Source: SHZI01 sp038214295 (GTDB taxonomy: Bacteria; Pseudomonadota; Gammaproteobacteria; Steroidobacterales; GCA-2729495). Taken from it: a stretch of 64,000 nt of DNA. The translations under genes were made by a program, and so were the position numbers. The notes beneath the pieces were generated by a model that saw only the letters and a list, made by a program, of their open reading frames with translations, was not told the DNA's origin and searched no databases. The stretch covers positions 1 through 64,000 of the forward strand of contig JBBQSA010000011.1 of assembly GCA_038214295.1 (NCBI GenBank), given 5' to 3'. Of this stretch, positions 26,378 to 35,221 are shown one piece after another (positions within the stretch are counted from its first letter, which is position 1; every line of letters starts with the position of its first letter).

Positions 26378-27334
26378 TCAGGCCCGGTCGCCGGAAACCG
26401 GATCTGGCGCCACCCACAGGTCGACGGCCCGGGGCGCCGCCTGCCGCCAGCGGTCCCAGGTGACGGCCCGCAGGGCCCGCAGGCCGCCAGCAGCGAGGTA
26501 GAGAAATTTGCGCACCTTGCCGACGACTGCCCGGGTGTCCCAGGCCCGGGCGCCCCGGGCCCGCACCACGCGGCCGATGTCGCGGTACACGCTGAGCGCA
26601 GTGGCAACCGCCCAGCTGGAGCGGAAACTGAGCGCCTTGAGTCCGGAATCAGCCGAGGCGTAGTAGCGATCTGCCTCCGCGAGCAGCCGCCCGACGACGC
26701 CGGCCACTGCCTCGCGATGCTCCGGCCGGGCGACCCCATCCTCCGGGATCCCTGCCTCGGTGAGCCACTGGGCCGGCAGGTAGCAGCGCCCGTTGCGCGC
26801 GTCATCCAGCACGTCCCGGGAGATGTTGGTGAGCTGGAAAGCGATGCCGAGGTCGGCGGCACGCTGCAGCGCCGGCCGGTCGCGCACGCCCATGACGAGC
26901 GCCATCATCACGCCAACCACGCCCGCCACCCGGTAGCAGTACAGCAGGGTCTCGTCGAGGGTCTGGTAGCGAAACTCCGCCACGTCCATCTCGAAGCCGG
27001 CCAGCAGCTCCAGCGTGTGGCGTTCCGGGATAGCGTGCCCGCGAGCAACGCGCTGGAGGGCCTGGAACGCGGGCTCCGTTACGGCCTCGCCAGCCAGGGC
27101 CCGGCGCGTCTCCGTCCGCAGTTTCGCCAGGCTCGCCGCCTTGTCGTGCGGGACTGGCGCTGCGCGCGCCATGCCGAGCTCCTGGCCGTCAATTTCATCG
27201 TCGCAGTGACGGCACCAGGCGTACAGCATCCAGGCGTGGTCACGGGTAGTGGTGTCGAACAGGCGCGATGCCAGCGCGAAGCTGCGCGAGCCCCTGCGGA
27301 TCATGTCGCGGCTGTTGCTGACGACGGCGTCCAT
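26378..27334 (-). CDS. crtB: Phytoene synthase
   Basis: Condenses two geranylgeranyl diphosphates head-to-head into phytoene. 318 residues of the squalene/phytoene synthase family. The two aspartate-rich metal-binding motifs are CDDEIDG (45-49) and SRDVLDDARNGRCYLP (174-178 onward), with YCYRVAGVVG before the second. It starts 1 nt after the crtI stop and is transcribed with crtY and crtI. Squalene synthase is the main alternative, but linkage to crtI and crtY makes phytoene synthase most likely. Confidence 0.95.
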   Translation of the reverse strand: MDAVVSNSRDMIRRGSRSFALASRLFDTTTRDHAWMLYAWCRHCDDEIDGQELGMARAAPVPHDKAASLAKLRTETRRALAGEAVTEPAFQALQRVARGHAIPERHTLELLAGFEMDVAEFRYQTLDETLLYCYRVAGVVGVMMALVMGVRDRPALQRAADLGIAFQLTNISRDVLDDARNGRCYLPAQWLTEAGIPEDGVARPEHREAVAGVVGRLLAEADRYYASADSGLKALSFRSSWAVATALSVYRDIGRVVRARGARAWDTRAVVGKVRKFLYLAAGGLRALRAVTWDRWRQAAPRAVDLWVAPDPVSGDRA

Positions 27335-27335
27335 C

Positions 27336-28823
27336 TCAACCTGCTCCGAGATCGGCGAGCATCAGCCCCGCTGTGGCCTTGGCGGAACCGATGACGCCGG
27401 GAATCCCCGCACCCGGGTGTGTGCCTGCCCCCACGAAGTACAGATTGTGAATCCGGTCGTCCCGGTTGTGAACCCGAAAGAACGCACTCTGGGTCAGCAG
27501 CGGCTCCAGGGAGAAGGCAGATCCCAGGTGGGCGTTGAGCTCGGTCGCGAAATCCGCGGGCGTGAAGATGCGCAACGTGACGAGGTTGGCCCGGAGGCCG
27601 GGGAGCGTGTGCTTCTCCAGTGCGTCCAGGATCCGGTCACGGTACTTCGGGCCGGTCACGCTCCAGTCGATCGGCGACTTGCCGAGGTTCGGCACCGGCG
27701 CCAGCGCGTAGAAGCCGGCCTGCCCCGGTGGGGCGAGGGACGGGTCTGTGCGCGAGGGGTTATGCAGGTACAGGGAAAAGTCGTCGGGGAGCACGCCCCG
27801 GTCAAAGATGTCGGCCAGCAATTCCCGGTAGCGCGGCCCGAAGAGCACCGTGTGATGGGCGATCTCCGGGTACTGCCGCTTCAGGCCGAAGTACACGACG
27901 AACAGCGAGTTGCTGTAGCGCTTGCGCATGAGCCGCCGGGCCATTGCCTGGCCCCGGTCGGTGGCGCCGAGCAGGCTCGCGTAGGTGTGCACCACGTCAG
28001 CATTGCTGGCCACGGCATCGACCACCACGCTGCGCCCGTCCGCCGTGGCGACCTCCGTCGCGCGGCCGTTGCGCACGCGGATTTCCTGCGCCGGGCAGCC
28101 CAGCCGGACCTCGCCCCCAAGGTCCTGGAAGAGCCGCACGAGGGCCCGCACGAGGGCCCCGGTGCCGCCCCGGGGAAAGCGCACGCCCCACTCCCGCTCC
28201 AGGGCGTGAATGAGCGCGTAGATGGACGACACGTGGAAGGGATTGCCGCCGATCAGCAGTGACTGGAAGCTGAAGGCCTGGCGCAGGTGAGGATCCTTCA
28301 TGTAGTCGGACACCACGCTGTACACGGAGCGGTCGCTGCGCAGGCGGATCAGCTGCGGCGCCACGCGCATCATGCTCCAGAAGCTCTGGAACGGCACGGT
28401 GCCGAGCTTGAGGTAGCCCTCCCGGAACACAGCCTCCGAGAACTTCAGGAAGCGGCGGTAGCCGTCTGCGTCTCCCGGGCTGATCCGGGCGATGGCGTCG
28501 GTGACGGCATCCGCGTCCGCGTTGTACTCAAGGGTGACGCCGTCAGGCCAGACCAGCCGGTAGAACGGGTCTACGGGCAGCAGGTCGACGTAATCACCGG
28601 TGTACCGGCCACTCAGGGCAAACAGTTCGTCGATGGCGTTCGGTGCCGTCACCACGGTGGGGCCGGCGTCGAACGTGAAGCCGTCCTGCTCGTAGACGTA
28701 GGCCCGGCCGCCCGGCCGCTCCCGCTTCTCCAGCAGGACCGTCCGGATGCCCGCCGACTGCAGGCGGATGGCCAGCGCGAGGCCGCCAAAGCCGGCACCG
28801 ATGACCGCCGCGGACTTGCTCAT
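27336..28823 (-). CDS. crtI: Phytoene desaturase
   Basis: FAD-dependent desaturation of phytoene, normally through four steps to lycopene. 495 residues. FAD-binding AAVIGAGFGGLALAIRL at residues 5-21 with the ERPGGRA and FDAGPTVVTAP segments of CrtI, and the C-terminal bacterial-type phytoene dehydrogenase signature NLYFVGAGTHPGAGIPGVIG. Located between crtY (22 nt upstream) and crtB (1 nt downstream). With crtY present, lycopene is the likely product. A start at 28823 is clear. Confidence 0.95.
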   Translation of the reverse strand: MSKSAAVIGAGFGGLALAIRLQSAGIRTVLLEKRERPGGRAYVYEQDGFTFDAGPTVVTAPNAIDELFALSGRYTGDYVDLLPVDPFYRLVWPDGVTLEYNADADAVTDAIARISPGDADGYRRFLKFSEAVFREGYLKLGTVPFQSFWSMMRVAPQLIRLRSDRSVYSVVSDYMKDPHLRQAFSFQSLLIGGNPFHVSSIYALIHALEREWGVRFPRGGTGALVRALVRLFQDLGGEVRLGCPAQEIRVRNGRATEVATADGRSVVVDAVASNADVVHTYASLLGATDRGQAMARRLMRKRYSNSLFVVYFGLKRQYPEIAHHTVLFGPRYRELLADIFDRGVLPDDFSLYLHNPSRTDPSLAPPGQAGFYALAPVPNLGKSPIDWSVTGPKYRDRILDALEKHTLPGLRANLVTLRIFTPADFATELNAHLGSAFSLEPLLTQSAFFRVHNRDDRIHNLYFVGAGTHPGAGIPGVIGSAKATAGLMLADLGAG

Positions 28824-28845
28824 GTTGCGCCTGTTTCCGTCTTCA

Positions 28846-30039
28846 TCAGCGACCTGGTGCTTTCAATGGTGTGGTGATGCCGGGCGACCGGCTGCTGGAG
28901 GGCAGGATGTAGCGGAGCGCCTGGCGGACCGGGATCGGCGGCGTACCCGTCAGCACCCGCGCCACATCGAACGGCGTCAGACGGCCAGCGTAGAAATGGT
29001 CGATGACGGACTCAGGCAGCCGGTAGAAGTGCTCCAGCACCCGGTAGCGGTCCCCGGGGGCCGCCCCGAGGAACAGCATGCGATTGAGCAGCCGGAACAC
29101 CCGCTGCTCGCGCCAGCGGCGCCGGACGCGCTCCCGGATCCAGGGCCCGACGGTGTCACTGCCAAGACCCGGGAGCCCCGCGAGCGCCTCCGCCAGCCCC
29201 GCCGCCTCCGGCAGCGAGTACCCGGTGGTGTGGTGGAAGAGGCCCGCACGCAGACCGGAGCGCGGGATTCCGTCCCGTTCCGGCCAGAACGCCGCCAGGT
29301 CGCAATCCAGAACGATGGGCAGCACGCCCTGTTCCTCCCGGAGCACTGCCTCCACCCGCCAGCCCCGGTCAGTGGCATAGCGGGCGATCCGCTGGCGCAG
29401 GAGCCCGGTGTCGAGCGTGCCCGTGTCGCTGTAGTAGGTGTCCTCGACGAGCAGTTCGGTTGGCGCGAACGGCAGGAGGTAGACAAAGCGGTAACCCTGT
29501 TCCTGGGCCACCGTGGCGTCCATCAGGAGCGGGCCCGTGAGTCCGTGCGGGCCCGACAGGCGCAGCAGCTGGCCCAGGAACTTCTGGAAGCGCAACGTGA
29601 CGCCGGGCTCAGGTCCAGACGAGAGCCCCCGGCCGTCCACGACCAGGTCGGCCCGCAACTGCTCGCCGCCGGTCAGCGTGACCCGGTCCGCCGCCACCTC
29701 CCCGACCGGGGTGTTGAGCCGCACCTCGCCGCCCAGGGCCGCCATCACGGTGGCGTGCAGACGCTCGGAGGTGAGCGAGTAATAGCTGCCCGAGAGGCGC
29801 CGTTCGCGCGCGGGAAACTTCACGTCATGGTGGGACCAGGAGTAGCTCGCCAGCGGCCGGAGCCAGGCAAGGGCTGCCGGCGCCACGTCCGTGCCGTGAA
29901 AGGACCAGGTGTGGTTGCCGCCGAGGTGGTCCGCCCCCTCGAGCAGCGTCAGGGAGACGTCCGGCCGGAGCGCCCGGAGCCGCAGCGCGATGAGGCAGTT
30001 GGCGAGCCCGCCGCCCACCAGGATCACGGCACCGCTCAT
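28846..30039 (-). CDS. crtY: Lycopene beta-cyclase, CrtY type
   Basis: Forms the beta-ionone rings of carotenoids. 397 residues from the ATG at 30039. The N-terminal dinucleotide site is VILVGGGLANCLIALRL; then GNHTWSFHGTDV, VVDGRGLS, FQKFLGQ and the EDTYYSDTG segment, all typical of CrtY. The start overlaps the stop of the thioredoxin-like gene (ATGA); the frame is open much further upstream but that sequence is the antisense of real genes. Together with crtI and crtB the expected product is beta-carotene. No crtZ/crtW hydroxylase or ketolase and no blh cleavage enzyme are in the window. Confidence 0.94.
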   Translation of the reverse strand: MSGAVILVGGGLANCLIALRLRALRPDVSLTLLEGADHLGGNHTWSFHGTDVAPAALAWLRPLASYSWSHHDVKFPARERRLSGSYYSLTSERLHATVMAALGGEVRLNTPVGEVAADRVTLTGGEQLRADLVVDGRGLSSGPEPGVTLRFQKFLGQLLRLSGPHGLTGPLLMDATVAQEQGYRFVYLLPFAPTELLVEDTYYSDTGTLDTGLLRQRIARYATDRGWRVEAVLREEQGVLPIVLDCDLAAFWPERDGIPRSGLRAGLFHHTTGYSLPEAAGLAEALAGLPGLGSDTVGPWIRERVRRRWREQRVFRLLNRMLFLGAAPGDRYRVLEHFYRLPESVIDHFYAGRLTPFDVARVLTGTPPIPVRQALRYILPSSSRSPGITTPLKAPGR

Positions 30040-30545
30040 GGGCCAGTTTCCGGGGCAACGGGCACGGCACTGGCAACCGTCGCCGCGAGCGGCTCCGACC
30101 AGCGGCCACGAAACCGGGCGAGCAGCTGGCCACGGCCATCGAAGACCAGCAGGTTCGGTAGCCCGGTGTCGAGCGCGAGCGTGGTCGCCCACTGCCGGGC
30201 AGGGTCCATCAGCACGAGGATGCCCTGGGGCACGCGCTTGCGCAGCGTGGCGGCGGTCCGGTCCAGGTCGACGGGCACATCGACGGGAAGATCCGCGACG
30301 TTCAGGAACCGGACCCCCGGCAGCCGCCGGGTAAGGTCGCGCTCCCAGGCCTCGATCAATGCCAGCCGGCGCACGCCCACGACGACCACGATCACCGGCG
30401 CGCCGCTCTGCCGGGCGAGGGAATCGGTGTGGCCGAACTGGTCGCGCAGCTCCAGGGCCACCAGGCCATCCAGGCTTCCGGCAACCGCGAGGCCACCAAG
30501 AAGCAGCAACGCTAAACCGCAGAACGACTGGCGCCCGCGCATCAT
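30036..30545 (-). CDS. Thioredoxin-fold-like exported protein lacking a CxxC motif
   Basis: 169 residues from the ATG at 30545, which overlaps the stop of the preceding gene (ATGA). The signal segment is FCGLALLLLGGLAVAG. The mature part begins LDGLVALELRDQFGHTDSLA and continues with beta strands (PVIVVVVG, GILVLMDP, LPNLLVFDGRGQLLARFRG) like AhpC/TSA or TlpA-type redoxin domains. The only cysteine is in the signal peptide, so it cannot do classic disulfide chemistry. Operon position between the sorbosone-dehydrogenase-like gene and crtY suggests a link to pigment assembly or the cell envelope. Fold call is moderate. Confidence 0.7.
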   Translation of the reverse strand: MMRGRQSFCGLALLLLGGLAVAGSLDGLVALELRDQFGHTDSLARQSGAPVIVVVVGVRRLALIEAWERDLTRRLPGVRFLNVADLPVDVPVDLDRTAATLRKRVPQGILVLMDPARQWATTLALDTGLPNLLVFDGRGQLLARFRGRWSEPLAATVASAVPVAPETGP

Positions 30546-31837
30546 GGCGCTGCGTACGTGACGCGCCACACGGTGTTGCCCGCGTCGTCGGCCACCAGCA
30601 GCGACCCGTCCGGGAGTTCGGCGAGGCCGACAGGCCGGCCGTGGACTTCGGCGCGGACGTCGTCGGCAATGAAACCGGTGAGGAATGGTTCCGGTACGGC
30701 CGCGGGCCGTCCGGCGGCAAAGGGCACGAACACGACGTCGAAGCCAAGGAACTCCGCGCGGCTGCCGCCACCCCGGCGTGCCACGAAGGCGCCGCCCCGG
30801 TAGTGCTCCGGGAAAGCCGCGCCGCGATAGAAGTGCAGCCCGAGCGGCACGCTGTGGGCGCCGAGCACGAGGTCCGGAACCCGGGCTGTCTGCCGGGCCC
30901 GGGCCACGGCGGCGGGATTCAGTTTCTGCTGGACAGGATCCACATAGGTACCAAAGTAGACGTAGGGCCAGCCGTAAAACGCGCCGTCCACCACCCGCGT
31001 CAGGTAGTCGGGCGGCACATTTTCACCCAGGCCGTCGCGCTCGTTCACCGTGGCCCAGAGCGCACCAGAGACAGGTTCGAAATCCAGGCCAACCGGATTC
31101 CTGAGGCCGGTGGCCAGCAGCCGTTTGCCGCTGCCGTCCAGCAGGATCTCCCAGATCGCGGCCCGATCCGCGGGCTCGACGCCCTCCGCGTCCACGTTGG
31201 TACCCGACCCGACGGTGACCAGCAGGCGGGAGCCGTCGGGCGTGGCTATCACGTTCCGGGTCCAGTGATTGTTGTAGCCGCCCGCAGGCAGGCCGATCAC
31301 CGGTTCCGCGGGCGTCATGATCCGGGTGTCGCCGACCCGGTAGGGAAAGCGCACCAGGCCGTCGGTATTGGCCACGTAGAGGTACTTTCCAAGCAGCAGC
31401 ATGCCCAGGGGCTGGTGCAGGCCGGCCACGAGGGTGTGGCGCTCCATTCCGGCCGGCGTCCGCCGCAGCAGCACGATAGCGTTGGCGCCGGGCCCGAACA
31501 CGCCCTGCCGTGAGAGCGCCGCCACGACGGCGGGCGGCATGCCGCTCATGCCCTCCGTGCGCGCCTCGGCCACCAGCACGTCGCCATTGGGCAGGACGTG
31601 CAACCAGCGGGGATTGTCGAGGCCGTCAACGTAGCGTTCGACACGGAAGCCAGCCGGGGCGCGGGGGCCTGCGCCCGCCGGCCACGGCACCAGGAGTGGC
31701 AGCCTGAACACGGTGGGACCGGGTGGCGGCAGGTCGGGTACCGGGGGGCTCTCCGCGGGCGGCGCGGCCGCCGCCAGGCCCGCCAGCGACACCAGTGCGC
31801 CGACCAGCCCGATCCGGAATGTACGGCTGCTGAGCAT
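30542..31837 (-). CDS. PQQ-dependent sugar / L-sorbosone dehydrogenase-like exported beta-propeller
   Basis: 431 residues with a Sec signal peptide (GLVGALVSLAGLAAAA). The mature protein has the six-bladed GDH-B/YliI fold pattern: GLDNPRWLHVLPNGDVLVAEA, GLHQPLGMLLLGKYLYVANT, NNHWTRNVIATPDG, GLRNPVGLDFEP, and PVGLAELPDGSLLVADDAGN near the end. Members are annotated L-sorbosone or PQQ-dependent sugar dehydrogenases, though many are uncharacterised. It is periplasmic. First gene of the carotenoid operon, overlapping the thioredoxin-like gene, an unusual setting for this family. Confidence 0.85.
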   Translation of the reverse strand: MLSSRTFRIGLVGALVSLAGLAAAAPPAESPPVPDLPPPGPTVFRLPLLVPWPAGAGPRAPAGFRVERYVDGLDNPRWLHVLPNGDVLVAEARTEGMSGMPPAVVAALSRQGVFGPGANAIVLLRRTPAGMERHTLVAGLHQPLGMLLLGKYLYVANTDGLVRFPYRVGDTRIMTPAEPVIGLPAGGYNNHWTRNVIATPDGSRLLVTVGSGTNVDAEGVEPADRAAIWEILLDGSGKRLLATGLRNPVGLDFEPVSGALWATVNERDGLGENVPPDYLTRVVDGAFYGWPYVYFGTYVDPVQQKLNPAAVARARQTARVPDLVLGAHSVPLGLHFYRGAAFPEHYRGGAFVARRGGGSRAEFLGFDVVFVPFAAGRPAAVPEPFLTGFIADDVRAEVHGRPVGLAELPDGSLLVADDAGNTVWRVTYAAP

Positions 31838-31959
31838 GCGAAGTGCGGAGCCCTGGACGCGCCGGGAAAGGTGGCGTTAGAGCGGTATTGTACCGACCAA
31901 GGGGCGGGCACCCAACCGGCGTTCGGGCCGTCACGGCGGGTGTGCGGCAGTCCTCGGCG

Positions 31960-32238
31960 CTAGAACTCGAAGTGCCAGCCGAGAAAGACTTCCTCGTCCG
32001 CGGGATCCACGGAGAATTGCAGGCCAGGCTGCGGGTCGCGGGACGCGAGCCGCTGCTCAGCCAGGGCGCCGCCCGCGAGGGGCCTCGGGGGCGGCTGTGC
32101 GACGGCAAGCGCAAGGTCGAGGTCCGACGGAGGCCCGTCGTCATCCAGCGCCTCACCGCTGGCAGTGGAGAGCTGCCCCAGCGCGGCAAGAACGCAGACC
32201 AGATGAATGGGTCGAACCCGCCAGCACCGAGAAGCCAT
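31960..32238 (-). CDS. Small secreted protein of unknown function
   Basis: 92 residues. The N-terminus looks like a signal peptide (IHLVCVLAALGQLSTASG), leaving an acidic, proline-rich mature peptide of about 62 residues ending VFLGWHFEF. No family is recognised. A GGGG run lies 8-11 bases before the ATG as possible Shine-Dalgarno. The ORF on the opposite strand in this stretch has no protein-like features. Reality of this gene is likely but not certain. Confidence 0.5.
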   Translation of the reverse strand: MASRCWRVRPIHLVCVLAALGQLSTASGEALDDDGPPSDLDLALAVAQPPPRPLAGGALAEQRLASRDPQPGLQFSVDPADEEVFLGWHFEF

Positions 32239-32440
32239 GAGCTTGCCCCCGACAGGGAAACCAGAACCGGCCTTGAGCCAGCCCGCGACGTACGGGTGCA
32301 GACTAGTCGCGCGCCAACGACGTTACCGGAATCAGCTCACTGTTCCGGTCGCCAGCGGCAGCAAAAAAACCGGATTCGGTCAAATCGGGCAGGCAAGAAG
32401 TCAAATGGAACGAAGGCAGGAATCCGCGGTGGCGGATGAC

Positions 32441-33364
32441 CTAAGGGGAAATGGCCGTTGCGCCCTTGCCGTCCAGCTGCACGTTGATGCTCGGCAGATC
32501 AGTGATCTCGAAGGTGGCAGAGGCCAGCCGGATCCGGCCGCCCGACTTGTCTACCTCCTCGAGCAACCGCGTGAAGATGCGATCCTTGACAGTGCGCCGG
32601 GACCGGTAGTCGACGATGTACCGGCCCGTAAACTGGATCCAGTTGTCGTTGGCAACGATCGTGACCATGGGATCGATGCGTGCGTCTTCCAGCGCGTACT
32701 TGCGTACCGCGCCGTCCCAGGCACTGCGGAAGCGCGGAGCAGTCTCTCCGCAGACCTCCTGCAGGACGCCGGTGATCATGCCGCGGGTTAACTGCCAGTC
32801 GGAGCCGTACCGGACGGGAACCGTGATCTCGTCCCACAGAAACGGCAGGTCGCCGGAATAGTTGAAGACCGGGTCCTTGAACACGTAGCTGTTCGCGACG
32901 CGCACGATGCGGCCGTTGTACAGGTCGCCGTTGACCCACTCGCCGATCTCCATGAGCGTGGTGCGCAGGATGCCGATGTCAATCACATCGCCCTTGATCC
33001 CGCCAACCTGCACCCTGTCACCGACGTCATAGAAGCGGCCGAAGGAGATTGCAGCCCAGCCCGCCACGCTCGCGATGACCTCCTGGAGTGCGAAGGCGAT
33101 GCCCGCGCCGGCGACGCCGAGGGTGATGGTGAGCCCGCCGAGCTTGTCGCTGAATATCGACGCGAGCAGCACCAGCATGACGACGTAACTGATAGCGCCA
33201 ATCATCTTGCGAACCCGATACCTGGCCGTCGAGCCCGCCACCCGCCGGACGACTGCGCCCTGGACAGCCCGGCTGATCGCCCAGGTCACCGCGATCGCGA
33301 GGACCGCCGCAACCAGCTTCCCGACCAGCGGATCGAAGAGCCAGCGCTGGATTTCCTCCGTCAT
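32441..33364 (-). CDS. Small-conductance mechanosensitive channel, MscS family (short)
   Basis: 307 residues, three predicted TM helices (about 12-33, 54-70 and 75-100). The pore-lining TM3 and the beta domain follow: GLTITLGVAGAGIAFALQEVIA then GRFYDVGDRVQVGGIKGDVIDIGI, the MscS hallmark. Also VRVANSYVFKDPVFNYS in the beta domain and a C-terminal cage-like region. Opens on membrane tension to release solutes during hypo-osmotic shock. Overlaps the longer MscS-family gene upstream by ATGA, so the two are co-translated and may form mixed or paired channels. Confidence 0.93.
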   Translation of the reverse strand: MTEEIQRWLFDPLVGKLVAAVLAIAVTWAISRAVQGAVVRRVAGSTARYRVRKMIGAISYVVMLVLLASIFSDKLGGLTITLGVAGAGIAFALQEVIASVAGWAAISFGRFYDVGDRVQVGGIKGDVIDIGILRTTLMEIGEWVNGDLYNGRIVRVANSYVFKDPVFNYSGDLPFLWDEITVPVRYGSDWQLTRGMITGVLQEVCGETAPRFRSAWDGAVRKYALEDARIDPMVTIVANDNWIQFTGRYIVDYRSRRTVKDRIFTRLLEEVDKSGGRIRLASATFEITDLPSINVQLDGKGATAISP

Positions 33365-35043
33365 GGCCGGCGCGCAGGCCAGGAGAGGCCAAAGGCGGGC
33401 GCCCGGTAGTCCTTCGGCAGGTACGGATCGGGGACCGCCGTGCGCCCGCCGTCCCGGACCGCCGCATAGTGCGGCGACATGATCTCCACGCCACCCTCGT
33501 TGAACTTGTCCTGGATGTTTGCGTGCAGGTCGGCGTAGATCTGCGCCATGGCGGCCGCATTCTTTGTGAAGGCGTTGATCTCGTAGCTCACGTAGAAATC
33601 ATCGAGGCTGGTCTGCAGCACGAAAGGCTTGGGCTCAGGCTCGATGTCCGGCGTCGCCAGCGCCGCTGCGATCATCAGCTCGTGGACCTTGCGCCACTCG
33701 ACGTCGTAGCCAATGGTGATCGTCGTGTGCAGGATCAGCTCGCCCTTGCGCGCCTGCCGGCTGAAGTTGATAACCGGGCTGCCCAGCACGATCGCATTGG
33801 GAATAGCGATCTCGACGTTCTTGATGGTCTTGATGCGCAGTGCCAGCAACTCGCACGAAATGACATCGCCCACGGTGTCCGCCACCTTGACCCGGTCCCC
33901 GGGCACGAGCGCGCGCATGTAGGTCAGCACGATCCCGGCGACGATGTTGGCAATGGCAGCCGTCGAGCCCAGGGACAACAAGAGGCCAACAAACACCGAC
34001 ACGCCCTGGAATGCCTGGGATCCCGAGCCTGGCAGGTACGGGAAGGCAACCACCAGCGCGAGAGCAATGACCAGGAACTGGACGATCTGGTAGGTGGGGC
34101 GCACCCACTCCTGCGGAAAGCGTTCATGCTCCGCGGTGGCGCCCCAGCGATCCAGCACCAGCCGCAGCCCCTTCAGCAGGTAGCGCGTCGAGATGACGAT
34201 GACGGTGATGTAGAGCACATTGGGCAGGAATGACACCAGTCCACCGACCGCCCACTTGATGGCGGATACGCCCGCCTTCGTCATGGTCACTGCAATACCC
34301 TGGGTCCAGGGAAACTTGCCCATCACAAACTCGAAGGCCAGGAAAATCACGATCAGGGCCAGCAACCAGTGCAACACCCGGAGGGCCCGCACCGCCAGGG
34401 GAATGGCCAGTTCCGGCGAGAACACCGTGAAGCCCGCGAATTGAATGACGGAGATCTTGAGCCGCGCCAGGCGGTCGACCATCTTGCCCAGCCTGGCAAA
34501 CAGCCGGCCCAGGCCAAGCACGATAGCCACGGCAAGCAGGATGCCGACAATGCTCCAGATGATGCCGAAGATCAGGTTGCGGGCTGAACGGCCTTCCAGG
34601 TCCTTCCGTACGGTGCGCTGGAGTATGACCCCGTAATCAGCCGCCAGCTGCCGGCGGGTCCGGCCGCGGGGCAGCGCGTCCGCGTCGGTGACCGACGTGA
34701 TGAACTGGTTGCCGAGGAAGACGTCCGTCGACTCGGCGACATTCTCGAAGCGGAGGCCCGCGGCGCTGAGGTCCTCCTGGGCAAACGCGGCGTCGAGCCG
34801 CGCCTCGATGGCCTTGGCACGATCCGCGACGGACATCGAACCGATGGGCGCCCGCACCTCGAACAATTGCTGGGCCCGAAAGCTCACTGCAGCTACGTCC
34901 GGTATGCCGAGCTCCTTGGAAACATTGGCATCCACGGGCACCGCCGCCGTGGCGGGCGCCTGCGCGAGTAGCACCGCGGGCAGACACGCACCGGCCAGCA
35001 GCAGGATCAGAACCACGGCAAGTGGCGAGTGGACACGAGGCAT
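33361..35043 (-). CDS. Mechanosensitive channel, MscS family, with large N-terminal periplasmic domain
   Basis: 560 residues. A signal peptide (LAVVLILLLAGACLPAVLLAQA) is followed by an extracytoplasmic region to about residue 155. About five TM helices follow between 160 and 370. The MscS pore and beta domain are VFVGLLLSLGSTAAIANIVAGIVLTYMRAL and PGDRVKVADTVGDVIS, then NVEIAIPNAIVLGSPVINFS, and a C-terminal mixed domain to the end. Resembles MscK/YnaI-like larger family members. Head of a two-gene unit with the short MscS gene; the 178-bp gap upstream separates it from the divergent Ig-like lipoprotein gene. Confidence 0.92.
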   Translation of the reverse strand: MPRVHSPLAVVLILLLAGACLPAVLLAQAPATAAVPVDANVSKELGIPDVAAVSFRAQQLFEVRAPIGSMSVADRAKAIEARLDAAFAQEDLSAAGLRFENVAESTDVFLGNQFITSVTDADALPRGRTRRQLAADYGVILQRTVRKDLEGRSARNLIFGIIWSIVGILLAVAIVLGLGRLFARLGKMVDRLARLKISVIQFAGFTVFSPELAIPLAVRALRVLHWLLALIVIFLAFEFVMGKFPWTQGIAVTMTKAGVSAIKWAVGGLVSFLPNVLYITVIVISTRYLLKGLRLVLDRWGATAEHERFPQEWVRPTYQIVQFLVIALALVVAFPYLPGSGSQAFQGVSVFVGLLLSLGSTAAIANIVAGIVLTYMRALVPGDRVKVADTVGDVISCELLALRIKTIKNVEIAIPNAIVLGSPVINFSRQARKGELILHTTITIGYDVEWRKVHELMIAAALATPDIEPEPKPFVLQTSLDDFYVSYEINAFTKNAAAMAQIYADLHANIQDKFNEGGVEIMSPHYAAVRDGGRTAVPDPYLPKDYRAPAFGLSWPARRP

Positions 35044-35221
35044 GGCAACGACCCTTTCAGAATCCCGCCGGGTGCATTCGCGAGTGGCTCGCGATCAGCC
35101 TTCGGCGCGAAGCCTGATTAGTATGGCACAATGAAAATGAGCCTAAATGAAAGGGTTTGGTGCCCCGGTTGCGCCGTCGGCCGGCACCTTCTCCGCGCAC
35201 ACGGACACAGGAGCGGCGTTG

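Noticed and set aside
31843..32439. 198-codon plus-strand frame in the gap after the sorbosone-dehydrogenase-like gene
   Set aside because: Arg/Gly-rich without secondary-structure pattern or ribosome-binding site; the minus-strand small secreted protein is the better candidate.
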